The position numbers and the translations under genes are program-made. From contig NZ_AMBZ01000001.1 in the NCBI RefSeq assembly GCF_000293805.1, positions 331,001 to 395,000 on the forward strand: DNA of 64,000 nt. The letters run 5' to 3'. The notes beneath the pieces were generated by a model. It saw only the letters and a list, made by a program, of their open reading frames with translations, was not told the origin of the DNA and made no database searches. Positions 61,559-64,000 of the stretch are shown piece after piece. The stretch comes from Paenibacillus alvei DSM 29. GTDB taxonomy: Bacteria; Bacillota; Bacilli; Paenibacillales; Paenibacillaceae. Position 1 is the stretch's first letter. Each line of letters opens with the position of its first letter.

Positions 61559-62126
61559 TTTATTTCCTCCTATGTATGAATATTTGGGTTCTATATTTAT
61601 GCTAACATTGAATAAATAAGATTCAACTTAACATGATCTGAATATAATTTAAGAATAAAATCAGAAATGAAATGCGAACGACCAACTCAGTTATGCCAGA
61701 ATGCAAGTTGGGAACTGATATTTGTTGTTATATATTCCTTCTCTACCCGCACACAAAAAAAGTTATCGAATTGTATAACGCAATTCGATAACTCTTTTTA
61801 TTTCATCCATAACTATGAATGTTTAAGTATTTTCCCTCATCCGTTCTGCATTCAATTTCTCTTGGAATTCCTTCTGCAAAAGCGAGTGCTTCATTTGTAA
61901 TCGAAATATGTGTAAGGGAATACGCTTACAAACAACTTCATTTCCATAAGCAAATATAAACATCAATATTAGGATTTCATAACTTTTAATGGATGAATAT
62001 GAACAAGTGAGGAACAGAATTATGACTTGGAGTGTATAAGTTGTAGATGGTTTTTAGCTTGCCTATATTGTATGAGGCACTGAATCTCAATGAATAAATG
62101 CTATACGATTCAATTATCTTTGCTAC
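61559..62126. other. Intergenic stretch with hairpin copy 4 and a possible gene remnant
   Basis: AAAAAGTTATCGAATTG pairs with CAATTCGATAACTCTTTTT at 61755-61803. Next to it, minus strand 61905-61803 reads ITNEALAFAEGIPREIECRT then DEGKYLNIHSYG and stop, which looks like the 3' end of a lost gene of unknown family. Otherwise AT-rich with no gene seen. Confidence 0.45.
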
Positions 62127-62355
62127 TTATCAACGCTGTGGATAAGTAAATCCTTGCTGCACTGTGAATAACTTCGTTATTTTGCGAATTATCAAATTAT
62201 ATCTCAGACTTATCCTATGTTATGAACACGTTTTCAACAGAAAATGTGGATGGAAGGGCTTATTTATAAGAAATTATACACTTTAAAAAGTTATCCCTCT
62301 GTGCATATCTCTGCAACATTATACCTATTCATTGTTGTGGATAAGCTGTGGACAA
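62127..62355. other. Cluster of DnaA-box-like sequences
   Basis: TGTGGATAA (perfect complement of TTATCCACA) at 62137-62145 and 62336-62344; one-mismatch boxes TGTGAATAA at 62163-62171 and TGTGGACAA at 62347-62355; weaker TTATCAACG at 62127, TGTGGATGG at 62245 and TTATCCCTC at 62291. The stretch 62170-62210 is AT-rich. Confidence 0.5.
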
Positions 62356-62356
62356 C

Positions 62357-62393
62357 AAATAACCCACCAACTAAAATAGTTAGTGGGTTATTC
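62357..62393 (-). terminator. rRNA operon terminator
   Basis: Minus-strand AATAACCCACTAACT pairs with AGTTGGTGGGTTATT, directly after the 5S gene. Confidence 0.85.
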
Positions 62394-62398
62394 TTATT

Positions 62399-62515
62399 GC
62401 TTGGCGACGTCCTACTCTCCCGGGACCCTGCGGTCCAAGTACCATCGGCGCTGGAGGGCTTAACGGTCGTGTTCGGGATGGGTACGTGTGGAACCCCTCC
62501 GCCATCGCCACCAAA
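62399..62515 (-). rRNA. rrf: 5S ribosomal RNA
   Basis: Minus strand from TTTGGTGGCGATGGCGGAGG through CCCATCCCGAACACGACCG to GGACGTCGCCAAGCA, a Bacillus-type 5S rRNA of about 117 nt. Confidence 0.95.
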
Positions 62516-62664
62516 CAGCATTGGCTTAGTGCCAATATAAAGTTCAAGGTCATACCTTGAAAACTGAATGCGAAAGTTCGTGTTAAGATTTTCATCCGGG
62601 GCTCCCCGAAAAGTAATCGGTGTTGCTGCAAAACTTCACGTCACTTTTTGGGGTATATCTTTTA

Positions 62665-64000
<1,336 letters not shown>

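Noticed and set aside
62127..62355. Chromosomal origin oriC
   Set aside because: No dnaA, dnaN, rpmH or gyr genes in the window; gene orientation alone does not place the origin here, so it is kept only as a DnaA-box cluster.

Overview
This window looks like a chromosomal segment of a spore-forming Bacillota, most likely a Paenibacillus or close relative. The evidence is a complete purEKBCSQLFMNHD purine operon behind a guanine riboswitch, two Spo0E-like phosphorelay phosphatases, strong AGGAGG ribosome binding sites, frequent TTG/GTG starts and Bacillus-type rRNA. No species assignment is claimed. Most genes lie on the minus strand, and an rRNA operon (23S 3' part and 5S) enters from the right.

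Left, 1-22.7 kb, is an accessory region. It holds a truncated MFS exporter; a GGCC-type restriction-modification set (C5 methyltransferase, HaeIII-family nuclease, Vsr); a graveyard of a large serine recombinase and an IS1182-type transposase; and, at 5.8-11.6 kb, a dense peptide-signalling locus. That locus contains an XRE-TPR RRNPP regulator translationally coupled to a 36-residue exported propeptide, a second TPR receptor-like protein without DNA-binding domain followed by another 36-residue propeptide, a perfect palindromic box (ACATTTAG-N7-CTAAATGT) present twice in front of small secreted or membrane protein genes, a possible bacteriocin-like protein with two tiny two-helix membrane proteins, and two spo0E-like genes with the same 33-bp inverted-repeat leader. 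I regard this as the most interesting system in the window. Next, 12-19 kb, is a 2-aminoethylphosphonate uptake and degradation island (phnX, phnW, ABC transporter, DeoR-type regulator), then a putative secreted toxin with a probable immunity gene (19.9-21.3 kb). Three copies of the 3' tail of the rlmCD methyltransferase gene (11.92, 19.27 and 22.73 kb), two of them beside remnants of the same tyrosine integrase, indicate repeated integration of mobile elements at the 3' end of rlmCD.

Middle, 22.7-50.6 kb, is core genome: rlmCD, diacylglycerol kinase, CbiX-like chelatase, YerC regulator, phosphate transporter pit with its DUF47 partner, an alpha/beta hydrolase, an ABC exporter with TetR regulator, and the purine operon read right to left from a promoter with paired PurBox-like sites and a guanine riboswitch. 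The purine operon is unusual. PurN carries a roughly 125-residue N-terminal extension made largely of a 12-bp tandem repeat, PurC carries an internal insertion of about 80 residues, four hairpins separate purB from purC, and about 790 bp of repeats separate purN from purH.

Right, 50-64 kb, holds a universal stress protein, a DUF1294 membrane protein, a matrixin-like secreted metalloprotease, a GT51 peptidoglycan glycosyltransferase, tRNA-His and tRNA-Leu, then a decaying gene family: four paralogous secreted proteins (two or three frameshifted) interleaved with intact and broken copies of an orphan solute-binding lipoprotein, several separated by the same terminator-like hairpin. A cluster of DnaA-box-like sequences lies just downstream of the 5S rRNA gene.
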